A program made the translations under genes and the position numbers. From Anaerolineae bacterium (GTDB taxonomy: Bacteria > Chloroflexota > Anaerolineae > Aggregatilineales > Phototrophicaceae), in NCBI GenBank assembly GCA_022822545.1, contig JAJEBE010000018.1:1-64000 (forward strand): 64,000 nt of DNA. The letters are read 5' to 3'. The notes beneath the pieces are model-generated. The model searched no databases. It had not been told where the DNA came from and saw only the letters and a program-made list of their open reading frames with translations. Below are positions 6,601 to 14,869 of this stretch, piece by piece (the first letter of the stretch is position 1; each line of letters begins with the position of its first letter).

Positions 6601-7842
6601 TTATTCGTAGCGGCTGATAACCACGGCCGTATTGTGGCCGCCAAAGCCGAATGAGTTGCTGAGCACGTGCTGCATCGGCGTCGCCACTCCGACATTCGGC
6701 GTGTAATTGAGATCGCACTCGGGGTCCGGCGTCTCCAGGTTGATCGTCGGCGGAATGAAATTATCCAGCAGCGCCTTCACTGAGAAAATCGCCTCGGCCG
6801 CCGCTGTCGCCCCCAGGATATGCCCGGTCATGGATTTTGTTGAACTGATAGGAATTTTGTAAGCTTCTTCACCCAGCGCCTGCTTGATGGCTAGCGTCTC
6901 GCTCTTGTCATTGAGTTGCGTCGCCGTCCCATGCGCATTGATATAACTGATTTCTTTAATGGCAATGCCCGCTTCCTTCAAGGCGCGCCGCATGGCTTCG
7001 GCCGCGTCGACGCCATCCGGATTCGGCGCCGTCACGTGGAAGGCGTCTGACGTATGCCCGTAACCGGTTAACTCCGCATAAATTCCCGCGCCGCGCGCCA
7101 AGGCGTGGTCGAGGTCTTCCAAGATTAGCAGGGCCGCGCCTTCCGCCGCCACAAAACCATCGCGATTGGCGTCGAAGGGTCGCGATGCCTTCTCCGGCAC
7201 ATCCTCGGTGTTTGTCAGCACTTTCATGTTATTGAAGCCGCTGATGACCATCGGCATGATGCATGCCTCACTGCCGCCGGCGACCATCACCTTTGCCCGC
7301 CCCATGCGTATCAAGTCGGCCGCATCGCCCAGGGAATTATTGCTGGTGGCGCAAGCCGCCGTGATGTTGTAATTGGGCCCTTTTAATCCGAAGTGCATGG
7401 ACACGCGCGAGCTAATGCCATCGTGCAGCAGGGCCGGCACGATCACCGGGCTTACTCCGCGATGTCCGCGCGCTTGAAAGCCCTGAAGCGCCTGCACGAC
7501 CGTGACGATGCCGCCGATTCCCGAACCCACGACAACGCCGACGTCATACTTGTTGGCATCCGAAATCTCGATGCCAGCATCGTTCAGCGCTTCGTCGGCC
7601 GCCACCAATGCCAACATTTGCGCCCGGTCCATCCGCCGCATCTCGCGCCGACCGAAGATGTCCTCCAGATCGAGGTCCTTTACCTCGCCCGCCACCCGAT
7701 TCTCGACCAGGTCCGCGTCAAACAGGCTGATCCAATTGATGCCGGACTTGCCGGCGCGGATATTCGCCCAGGATTCCTCTACGTTATTGCCGACCGGACT
7801 GACCAAGCCCATACCGGTGATGACTACGCGCTTCTCCGCCAT
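6601..7842 (-). CDS. fabF: 3-oxoacyl-ACP synthase II (KAS II)
   Basis: A 413-residue protein, the usual length for FabF. It condenses malonyl-ACP with acyl-ACP in fatty-acid chain elongation. The active-site Cys164 lies in AACATSN; the two catalytic histidines are in NAHGTATQ and TGHILGA. N-terminal RRVVITGMG-type and C-terminal SNSFGFGGHN motifs are present. It is the last gene of a minus-strand run (M16 peptidases, TfoX-like, FabF) and is separated from the TfoX-like gene by 87 bases, so it may have its own promoter. Other fab genes are not in the window. Confidence 0.92.
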   Translation of the reverse strand: MAEKRVVITGMGLVSPVGNNVEESWANIRAGKSGINWISLFDADLVENRVAGEVKDLDLEDIFGRREMRRMDRAQMLALVAADEALNDAGIEISDANKYDVGVVVGSGIGGIVTVVQALQGFQARGHRGVSPVIVPALLHDGISSRVSMHFGLKGPNYNITAACATSNNSLGDAADLIRMGRAKVMVAGGSEACIMPMVISGFNNMKVLTNTEDVPEKASRPFDANRDGFVAAEGAALLILEDLDHALARGAGIYAELTGYGHTSDAFHVTAPNPDGVDAAEAMRRALKEAGIAIKEISYINAHGTATQLNDKSETLAIKQALGEEAYKIPISSTKSMTGHILGATAAAEAIFSVKALLDNFIPPTINLETPDPECDLNYTPNVGVATPMQHVLSNSFGFGGHNTAVVISRYE

Positions 7843-7929
7843 ATTCGTACTTTCGTGAATGTTGCTCCTACGCCTAACAATGCCGCTGATTATACCCCGC
7901 GCCTTGTCAGATTTGAATTGTCCATCGCG

Positions 7930-8196
7930 CTAAACCGCATCGCTCGCCAGCTCCTCCAGCAATGCGGTTCTTATCTCAATGGGGATTTGATAATAGGGTA
8001 GATCCAGCAAGGCGCCTTGCAGCGCCCAAAGCATGGTTATGCTCACCGGATAGCGTTCTCGCAGTCGTTTGAAAACAGTGACCGCGCCCAACTCCTCAAT
8101 CTGCTCTCGCGACGAAATGCCGATGCCGGCAAGCTTTTCCGCGGATGTCTCGCCGATGTTCTTGAGCTTCACCAGTTCGGCGCGGCCGTCGGCCAT
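7930..8196 (-). CDS. TfoX C-terminal-domain / helix-hairpin-helix protein
   Basis: An 88-residue protein made almost entirely of a TfoX C-terminal-type domain: LKNIGETSAEKLAGIGI (helix-hairpin-helix), EELGAVTVFKRLRER and LWALQGALLDLPY. In gamma-proteobacteria this domain follows an N-terminal domain in the competence regulator TfoX/Sxy; here it stands alone, so a competence role should not be assumed. GGAG lies six bases before the ATG. The gene begins 12 bases after the end of the upstream M16 gene, so the two are likely co-transcribed. Confidence 0.75.
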   Translation of the reverse strand: MADGRAELVKLKNIGETSAEKLAGIGISSREQIEELGAVTVFKRLRERYPVSITMLWALQGALLDLPYYQIPIEIRTALLEELASDAV

Positions 8197-8208
8197 GAAA
8201 ATCTCCGC

Positions 8209-9498
8209 CTACAAGCCCGGATGTTCCGGCCCCGCCACCGCGACTGCCATATCTTCCGCGCTCAAGTAAGTCCGCGCCGCCGCCAGCAGATCCTCGCGAG
8301 TAATCCGCCCGATCATTTCTTCATAATTCAGAAGATAATCCAGCCCCAGCCTGTAACTCTCCATGCTGTGAATCTGCGATGCGATGCCTTCGTTGCTTTC
8401 CAGCCGCAGGGGCATCCGGCCGGTGAAATAACTCTGATTGTCAGCAAGATCATCTTCGGTCACCAGCTCTGTCGTCAGCCGCTCAATCTCCGCCAGTATT
8501 GACTCGATCGCCAAATCGACATTCTCAGGATTGACGCCAGCGTTCACTGTCCAGGGTTCGGGTCCATGCCCGCCGCCGACCCGACTATAAGCGTAGTAGG
8601 CCAAGCCCTTCTCCTCGCGCACGCTCTTGCCGATTCGCCCCATCATGCCAAATTCGCCCAGCACACTGTTGGCCAGCTGCGCCGCCGGAAAGTCGTCCGC
8701 GGTACGCGCCGGACCAATAATGCCCATACTGATATCCGACTGCGTTTTCCCCGGCACAAACACTGCCTGTCGCCCGCGTTCAGCCCCCGCCGTCGGGGCG
8801 TCGACGCAGCGCACGACGGACGGATTCTCCTGCCGCCAATCGCCAAAGGTATCGCTGACCAAAGCCAGCGCTTCGCCCGCTTTCACCGCGCCAACGATCA
8901 CCAGAATCATGCCGGCCGGACCATATTGCCGGCTGTGAAAAGCTTTCAAGTCCTCAACTTTGATGCCGGCGATGCTCTCTTCGCAGCCGTATGCGCCATA
9001 GTGATAGGGATGGTCTTCTGGGAAAAGCGCTTCCCGCATGGCTTTAGCCGCTCGGTAGCGCGTGTCAAACTGGCTGTATTGCAGCCAGGTCAGGCGTTCG
9101 CCGCGCAGCCGTTCGACATGCTCCGTCGGGAAAACCGGATTGCGCAAAACATCGCTGGCCACATCGACCAGCGTCGAAAGGTCTTCCGCCAGCGCCTTGC
9201 CCGAAAAGCCGACCTTGTGCTTGTGCCCGCTGAAATTCAGAGCAGCGCCGATATCTTCAAGCGTCCCGTGAATCGCATCGAAATCACGATTGGCCGTGCC
9301 GGTCATGGAGGCGCCCGCAACGAAGGATGCCAGGCCGCTTTGCTCGGGCGCTTCGTATATGCTGCCGCCATGAACCGAACTCATCAGGTTGACGGACTGC
9401 ACCGCCGGGTTTGTGTACACGAGAACCGTGATGCCGTTCTCGAGTTCGGCGCGCTCGATATTTCCCGAATGGGGAATGCTTGCCTGACGCTTGCTCAT
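8209..9498 (-). CDS. M16-family peptidase, non-catalytic subunit
   Basis: A 429-residue member of the insulinase/processing-peptidase family. The zinc motif HxxEH is absent: the corresponding segment reads SGLASFVAGASM. The C-terminal half keeps the R/Y substrate-holding region (VREEKGLAYYAYSRVGGG). Such subunits pair with a catalytic partner, as in bacterial and mitochondrial processing peptidase-like heterodimers. The start codon overlaps the stop of the catalytic partner by four bases (ATGA), consistent with equal synthesis of the two chains. Confidence 0.85.
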   Translation of the reverse strand: MSKRQASIPHSGNIERAELENGITVLVYTNPAVQSVNLMSSVHGGSIYEAPEQSGLASFVAGASMTGTANRDFDAIHGTLEDIGAALNFSGHKHKVGFSGKALAEDLSTLVDVASDVLRNPVFPTEHVERLRGERLTWLQYSQFDTRYRAAKAMREALFPEDHPYHYGAYGCEESIAGIKVEDLKAFHSRQYGPAGMILVIVGAVKAGEALALVSDTFGDWRQENPSVVRCVDAPTAGAERGRQAVFVPGKTQSDISMGIIGPARTADDFPAAQLANSVLGEFGMMGRIGKSVREEKGLAYYAYSRVGGGHGPEPWTVNAGVNPENVDLAIESILAEIERLTTELVTEDDLADNQSYFTGRMPLRLESNEGIASQIHSMESYRLGLDYLLNYEEMIGRITREDLLAAARTYLSAEDMAVAVAGPEHPGL

Positions 9499-10772
9499 GC
9501 TGGTGTTTGCTCCTCTTCCGCTTCGATCGGCTGCAAGACGCCAACCACACGCTGCCGGCTCACGAGATAAGCCCGCGCGACATCAAGCACATCGGCCGCT
9601 GTCACGCCCATCAAGCGCTCCGCGTAATTGTCGAACCAGTTGACATCGCCGAGGATAAATGATTGCGCCAGCCAATAGGCTTGCTCGGTGACACTCTCCG
9701 TGCTGTAGGCAAAGGCGGCTTTGCTCTGCTTCCGCGCCCTGTTTAATTCTTCCTCGCTGATGCCATCCGCTTTTAAGCGCTCAATCTCGCCGAGCAGAAC
9801 CGCTTCCGCCTCCGCCGGCGTCCGTCCTTCGCGCAGCGTCACCAGGATGCTGTACAGATAGGGATCGATGGTCGGCGTCAGCCAGGCGCCGACTCCCGCC
9901 GCGATCTCCGTCTTGACCAGCGCCTGATACAGGCGGCTTGTCTTGTTGTCAGAGGCGCCGCTTGAGCCGCTCAAGACCGCGTCCAGCACTTTCAGTTTCA
10001 TCCAGTCTTCGTGCGTCGCCGCGGGCGCGCGGTAGCACACTTCCAAAAAGGCCGTCTTGCCCGGCCGTTCAACGACGATGCGCCGCTCGCCCGTCTGCGC
10101 CGGTTCCTGCCGCGCGAATAAATCCGGCGCGCTGCTCGCCGGTATTGTGCCGTATAGCCGCTCGATTTCCGCCAGCATGTCTTCCGTGTCAAATGCGCCG
10201 ACCGCGATTGCCGCCGCGTTCGCCGGGCAATAATGCGCGCGATAATGCTCATACAGATCATCCCGCGTCATCGTCCTCAAGTCCGTCTCGTCGCCGATAA
10301 TTTCATGGTGATAGCCATGCACCCGAAAGGCGCTGCCGCGCAGCCCTTCTTGCAGCCAGAACGTCGGCTGATTCTCGGCGCCCTGACGCTCGGAAATGAT
10401 GACCGTCCGCTCGGATTCTGTCTCGTCCGGGTTAAACTGCGCGTTGACCATGCGGTCGGCTTCGGCCTGCATGGCGATGGCGATCTTGTCCGCCGGCAAG
10501 GTCTCGAAGTATTTCGTGGCGTCCATCGAGGTGAAGGCGTTCCATTGCCCGCCGGCGCGGTCGATCTCGCGGTCGAGCATGCCGGCCGGGAATTGCTCCG
10601 TGCCCTTGAACATCATGTGCTCGACCCAGTGGGAGATGCCGGTCTTGCCCGTCGGTTCATTGCGGCTGCCCACACGGTAGGCCAGCCACCAGCTAATCAC
10701 CGGCGCGCTGTGCGCCTCTTTGAGCAGAACGGTGAGTCCGTTGGGCAGGGTGTGGTGGGTGACTTGGAGCAT
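9495..10772 (-). CDS. M16-family zinc peptidase, catalytic subunit
   Basis: A 425-residue M16B-type protease. The inverted zinc motif H48-W-V-E51-H52 sits in TGISHWVEHMMFKGTE, and a downstream acidic helix (NPDETESERTVIISE) provides the third ligand. It probably forms a clam-shell heterodimer with the neighbouring HxxEH-less protein and degrades or processes peptides; substrates are unknown. The end of the DUF262-HNH gene lies only 15 bases upstream, so transcription from the restriction-like triad could run into this operon. Confidence 0.88.
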   Translation of the reverse strand: MLQVTHHTLPNGLTVLLKEAHSAPVISWWLAYRVGSRNEPTGKTGISHWVEHMMFKGTEQFPAGMLDREIDRAGGQWNAFTSMDATKYFETLPADKIAIAMQAEADRMVNAQFNPDETESERTVIISERQGAENQPTFWLQEGLRGSAFRVHGYHHEIIGDETDLRTMTRDDLYEHYRAHYCPANAAAIAVGAFDTEDMLAEIERLYGTIPASSAPDLFARQEPAQTGERRIVVERPGKTAFLEVCYRAPAATHEDWMKLKVLDAVLSGSSGASDNKTSRLYQALVKTEIAAGVGAWLTPTIDPYLYSILVTLREGRTPAEAEAVLLGEIERLKADGISEEELNRARKQSKAAFAYSTESVTEQAYWLAQSFILGDVNWFDNYAERLMGVTAADVLDVARAYLVSRQRVVGVLQPIEAEEEQTPA

Positions 10773-10787
10773 GGGCTTGCCTTTGTG

Positions 10788-11879
10788 TTATTTCGCTGAT
10801 TTCTCGCGGTTGCACTTTCTACAGAGCATTTGGCAGTTGTCCTCTTCTGTCTTGCCGCTTTCAGACCAGGGCGTGATGTGGTCGGCTTCCATATCGGATA
10901 TATCAAATGCCTTACCGCAAATCACGCACTTGCCCGCTTGCCGCTCGTAGACACGCTGCTTCATGCCATCGGTAAAGGCGCGGATATTTAGATGCTTTTC
11001 TTCGCCAGTGAGTAGATATGGATATATCCCTCGTTGGCTCGTAACATCGTCGTCCAGGATAAGCCGCCGGGTTTCCGATTCAAGCCATTCGGAGTCCAAG
11101 TCCGCGTCTTTGTGGGCATTGTATAGACTGCCCCAATCGACGCCCTTCATGATTTTACTGCGCTTCCGGGTGAATGTCGCTTCAATCCAGTCGATGACAG
11201 CCATAAAGTATTCCCACAAGGGCGCGGCGCTTTCATCGTGCTGGTGAATACCCATGTAATCTTCAATGTTGCCGTCGCTAATCCACTTAATCACCGTTTC
11301 AAGATGTGCCTGGCGATTTGGGGCGCCGCTCAAATAATCGCCGCCCAAGCCCGCGGATGGGCCGCTTGTTTTGCTGAAATAGCGCTTGGCGTCGGATACC
11401 CATGGCCCCGAGTAAATCGCGTTGCGCAACTCTTGATTCGATAGCTGTTTCCCCGCGATATTGATGATCTTAAACCACTCCAGCTTTTCACTAGGTTCAC
11501 CACTGCACACATAGACCATCAGCTTGTAATTGAGTATCCGTTCCTTTACATCGGACGGCTGATTGTCAAATCCAAGCCCCTCAAAGAAGAAGCCCGGCTT
11601 TTGCGCCACATATCGGGCGATTGATATTGTGCGTTGCTGGCCGTCGATGATCTCGAATCTTCCATCCGGTCGGTCGAACCAGTACATGACATTCAAGGGG
11701 AAGCCCTTCAAAATAGAGTTGATTACAGCGTCCCGTTCCTTGGGATCGTAGATGAACTCGCGCTGGAATGGCGGACGGATATCCAGCGCCCCGCCGTAGC
11801 CCACCACGCCGCCCTCGCCATCGTCGGAATAGCCGTCGACCAGGTCGCGGATGTTGAGGTCGATGAGTTGGATTTTCAT
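10788..11879 (-). CDS. DUF262 (ParB-like) plus HNH nuclease
   Basis: A 363-residue protein. The N-terminal DUF262 domain shows PPFQREFIY near residue 37 and the nucleotide-binding-type IIDGQQRTIS near residue 80. The C-terminal HNH domain has paired cysteines CVIC and CRKC around ADHITPW, whose His is the expected catalytic residue. This architecture is shared with GmrSD-type and related DUF262 restriction nucleases, in which DUF262 hydrolysis of nucleotides controls cleavage. The start overlaps the stop of the preceding gene (ATGA). Together with the methyltransferase it is the likely effector of a restriction or defence unit. Confidence 0.82.
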   Translation of the reverse strand: MKIQLIDLNIRDLVDGYSDDGEGGVVGYGGALDIRPPFQREFIYDPKERDAVINSILKGFPLNVMYWFDRPDGRFEIIDGQQRTISIARYVAQKPGFFFEGLGFDNQPSDVKERILNYKLMVYVCSGEPSEKLEWFKIINIAGKQLSNQELRNAIYSGPWVSDAKRYFSKTSGPSAGLGGDYLSGAPNRQAHLETVIKWISDGNIEDYMGIHQHDESAAPLWEYFMAVIDWIEATFTRKRSKIMKGVDWGSLYNAHKDADLDSEWLESETRRLILDDDVTSQRGIYPYLLTGEEKHLNIRAFTDGMKQRVYERQAGKCVICGKAFDISDMEADHITPWSESGKTEEDNCQMLCRKCNREKSAK

Positions 11880-12727
11880 TGTAATATTCCTTGCAACCAG
11901 TCAAGTATGGCAGAAAATAAACGTTCGAATTGCGGCAGAGCAGCAACAGCAGCAATCACCGCTTGGGCAACTATGGCCAACAGCAATCGGCGTTCTACTT
12001 TCAGTTGTTTTCTGGAAAGTTCCTCAAGTTCTGTTGGCTCGGTGCGTAGTAAATCAAAAGCCTTTCCTGTCAATTCGTAGACACTACTGTCACCTACTCT
12101 TTTCAACATCCCAATTCCAACCATAGCGCTAATCATTAAGTCAGTGTCGCCCATCTCGTCATCTCCATGATAATGATGTGCTCCTCTGTTGGTGGTATAG
12201 CTTTGCCCAGTCCTCGGACCGTATCCGATTCGTTCTATCATATATTTGTACAGCCTGTTTCGCGCAACAGTAGACACACGATGTGGCGACCGTCCGCTTC
12301 GTTCCAAATCAACAAGGTCAAAGGGTGTACCGATTTCGTTTCTCCAATACCCCCTTACTACGCCATGAGATAATTCTTTTGCAAACTCAACGGCTTTTTC
12401 GTAGTGACTGATGTGATCCATTTCCTCCTCTTTAATTCTTGTCATCCATGCTTCAAATTCAATTTGCACTTGTGTTTTTGTCTTACGATCAGGAAACTCT
12501 TCAAATTCGATCCTCTGTCGTGCGGCGACCTCTTTCACTAACTCCCTTTGTTTTTCTGGTAAATGATAGATCGCAATATGTTCTTGTGAGTCTATTGATT
12601 CGTAGGCACGGATAGAAAGCCTTTTTTCTGGATCACGACCTTCATATCCCTGAATCTCCAAATATCCGTAATTGTCATGAGCCATGTTGTCCACTAGAGT
12701 CTGGTAATTGTGATTGATTTCCATCAC
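11876..12727 (-). CDS. Uncharacterised membrane-anchored component of the triad
   Basis: A 283-residue protein of no recognised family. A charged, probably helical first half (TRIKEEEMDHISHYEKAVEF) is followed by a segment that could be a winged-helix-like unit (MISAMVGIGMLKRVG, then VYELTGKAFDLL) and a single C-terminal hydrophobic helix, LLLAIVAQAVIAAVAALP. Both ends overlap neighbours by four bases, so it is translationally coupled between methyltransferase and nuclease. Codons are visibly richer in A/T than in the flanking housekeeping genes, suggesting acquisition. It could tether or sense for the nuclease; this is inference. Confidence 0.6.
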   Translation of the reverse strand: MMEINHNYQTLVDNMAHDNYGYLEIQGYEGRDPEKRLSIRAYESIDSQEHIAIYHLPEKQRELVKEVAARQRIEFEEFPDRKTKTQVQIEFEAWMTRIKEEEMDHISHYEKAVEFAKELSHGVVRGYWRNEIGTPFDLVDLERSGRSPHRVSTVARNRLYKYMIERIGYGPRTGQSYTTNRGAHHYHGDDEMGDTDLMISAMVGIGMLKRVGDSSVYELTGKAFDLLRTEPTELEELSRKQLKVERRLLLAIVAQAVIAAVAALPQFERLFSAILDWLQGILQ

Positions 12728-13749
12728 TCCCCCCTTCTCCGTCGAATAAATATCCTTTTGTATTTCCCTTGCCCCTGTATTACTGGAGCATCATATCTAC
12801 TGTGGGGGCGTTTCATTTCTTCGAGCATTCCGTCTCCACCCCTGTCGGTTGTCCAAATAATCTCAAATTGATCCGGATTGTGTTTGTCCAAGAATGTAAT
12901 TGGCACACCCATTGCGCCGTCCCAGTCTTTGGGAATATGCGCGACCTTTGACACTTCAATCGCATCGTAGTTATCGTAATGCGGATATTCCTCCGGCGTG
13001 TATTTCTTGTACAAAATTTGGTCTTCGTGTCGTTTATTGTGGTCAAGATTGGTGAACCACTTAGCGTTTCTCATCTTGCTCTTGACCCTCCCATCTACAA
13101 CCACATAGGAACTTCCCTCTTTTCTGGTTGCGACTATCTCATCGGCGAATTCTGTCGGAACATCAAATAGCATTGTTACCGCCTTTTGGGCATGACCAAG
13201 CCATAATTTGTTGTCTTTAATCAAGGGGAAAATCTCTTTATAGGTAATCGCGTTCTGGTGTCCAATAATCAGAAACTTCTTGTCGTACTCAATCAATTGC
13301 GCCACGTATTCGCGGAACAGCGAAAAGGGCGGGTTGGTAACAACAATATCAGCCTGCTTGAGCAGCTCAATACATTCCTCGCTGCGAAAATCGCCATCGC
13401 CTTCAAGATAGTGAATGCCGATGTCCTCGACTGAGGGAACGCCGGTCTCGTTCTCCGTGCCATCATATTCTAGCCAGATTGCCTTTTCCGCATCGTGCTG
13501 GCTGAACATATTCATTTGCTGATTCTTGTAGCAAGTCGTAATCAGTTTCTTTAATCCGAGCACGCGGAAGTTGTAGGCGAAGTAATGAAAGAAATTGCTC
13601 ACTCGCGGATCATCGCAGTTGCAATAGACTACCTTGCCGCGAAAATGGTCGCTGTAATGACGGAGTTCATTCTCTATATCGACAAGCTGGGTGTAGAACT
13701 CGTCCTTTTTATTCGACTTCGCTTTGTGCAGGTTTCGATTCGCTGACAC
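12724..13749 (-). CDS. EcoRI-family adenine-specific DNA methyltransferase
   Basis: The protein resembles the EcoRI modification-methylase family: an N-terminal NRNLHKAKSNKKDEFYTQL block, then CNCDDPRVSNFF, and the adenine-methylase motif IV NPPF near residue 140 of this start. It would methylate adenine N6 in a specific site using S-adenosylmethionine. An ATG at 13791 adds 14 residues, but a perfect -10 box overlaps that codon; the GTG at 13749 matches where family members usually begin and is preferred. It is the first gene of a three-gene overlapping operon with the DUF262-HNH nuclease. Confidence 0.82.
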   Translation of the reverse strand: MSANRNLHKAKSNKKDEFYTQLVDIENELRHYSDHFRGKVVYCNCDDPRVSNFFHYFAYNFRVLGLKKLITTCYKNQQMNMFSQHDAEKAIWLEYDGTENETGVPSVEDIGIHYLEGDGDFRSEECIELLKQADIVVTNPPFSLFREYVAQLIEYDKKFLIIGHQNAITYKEIFPLIKDNKLWLGHAQKAVTMLFDVPTEFADEIVATRKEGSSYVVVDGRVKSKMRNAKWFTNLDHNKRHEDQILYKKYTPEEYPHYDNYDAIEVSKVAHIPKDWDGAMGVPITFLDKHNPDQFEIIWTTDRGGDGMLEEMKRPHSRYDAPVIQGQGKYKRIFIRRRRGE

Positions 13750-13789
13750 AATGCAACTCGCCTTCACTTGTCTTTGCACATGGCGCGGC

Positions 13790-13818
13790 ATTATAGCATA
13801 TTTGTTTTACTCTGTGCA
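13790..13818 (-). promoter_or_regulatory. Promoter of the methyltransferase operon
   Basis: On the minus strand TATAAT (13795-13790) is preceded by TGCACA (13818-13813) with a 17-base spacer. Transcription would begin near 13783, downstream of the ATG at 13791, which argues for the GTG at 13749 as the true start of the methyltransferase. Confidence 0.45.
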
Positions 13819-13860
13819 CTCTGCGCCGGCGGTCAGTGTCTACGCGACCTCTGTGGTGAA

Positions 13861-14844
13861 TCACCCCCGCAGCTTCCGCTCCAACACCCGCGACCCCTCA
13901 TCCAAACCCGCTACCCACTCGCCGACCGCCGCCACCGCCCGGTGCAGTCCTGCCGTCGGCCGCGCATAACCGACGCCCGTCAGCTTCACAATGTACTGAC
14001 CCGCCTCCTCCCGCGGCGAAAGCGACAACAAGACATGCTGCTCGATCGTCGGCTCCTCGGCAACGACCTCAAAGACTGCTGTGTTTCGCTGCGGGTTGGC
14101 GTAAGCATTCAGGATCGCAATATGCGCGCCGTCGGCATGTACGCGCGTCGCCTCAAAGCGCCTGACAATCTCTTCCGCGTCCAATGGCGATTTTAAGAAT
14201 AGATGCGGCATGTCCAACTCCTTGACCACCGGCGGATGCTGCGCTGATACGCTGTTGCGCTCATAGCAAAAAAAATGCGCGCCCCGGCCTTCGCGATAGC
14301 CCTTGATTTCATACTTGGTTTGAATGCGCCCGGCGATCTCCTTGACCCAGGGCGTCTCAAATCGATTCGACAAACCGGGCGTCCGCGACAAGACTTCATG
14401 CGCCATTTCGGCGTATTCCGGTATATCCGTCGCCAGGCGCAATTGGCCGCTTGGCGCCAATCGGCTGGTCAGCAGGTCAACCGTCGCCGGCTTTATCAAC
14501 CGCCGTCGATGATGCTTCTTCTTGAACCAGGGATCGGGATTGTTGATGTGAAAGGCCCGCACCGTCTCGGGTTCCAGCAGATGAGACAGCGCTGTCTCCG
14601 CCCGCGCGTGTATGAGGCGGGCATTGCTCAACCCGCGCTTCTCGATCTTGGCTTCCGCCCGCTCCATTGACCCGCTGGAAATCTCAAGCCCGATGATATT
14701 GCAGTCGGGATTTGATTCTGCAAGGTGCACAAGAAAATCGCCATTGCCAAAGCCGATCTCGACGATCAGCGGAGCGACGCTTGGGAATAGTCGCTCCTGC
14801 TTCAGCGGCCAATCAACCGTGAGATAGTTGAGCTTCTGCAACAT
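13861..14844 (-). CDS. trmB: tRNA (guanine-46-N7)-methyltransferase with C-terminal extension
   Basis: A 327-residue protein. The TrmB core covers about residues 1-205: SAM-binding EIGFGNGDFL, then NNPDPWFKKKHHRRRL, the family signature for tRNA binding, and ATDIPEYAEM. Typical TrmB proteins end near 210-240 residues. Here about 115 further residues follow (DAEEIVRRFEATRVH, LLSLSPREEAGQYIVKLTGVGYARPT), which I do not recognise. The core methylates G46 in the tRNA variable loop. The gene lies between the restriction-like triad and an MFS gene, with 25 bases to the latter. Confidence 0.88.
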   Translation of the reverse strand: MLQKLNYLTVDWPLKQERLFPSVAPLIVEIGFGNGDFLVHLAESNPDCNIIGLEISSGSMERAEAKIEKRGLSNARLIHARAETALSHLLEPETVRAFHINNPDPWFKKKHHRRRLIKPATVDLLTSRLAPSGQLRLATDIPEYAEMAHEVLSRTPGLSNRFETPWVKEIAGRIQTKYEIKGYREGRGAHFFCYERNSVSAQHPPVVKELDMPHLFLKSPLDAEEIVRRFEATRVHADGAHIAILNAYANPQRNTAVFEVVAEEPTIEQHVLLSLSPREEAGQYIVKLTGVGYARPTAGLHRAVAAVGEWVAGLDEGSRVLERKLRG

Positions 14845-14869
14845 TTGCCTGCAACTGCGGCGGAGCCGG

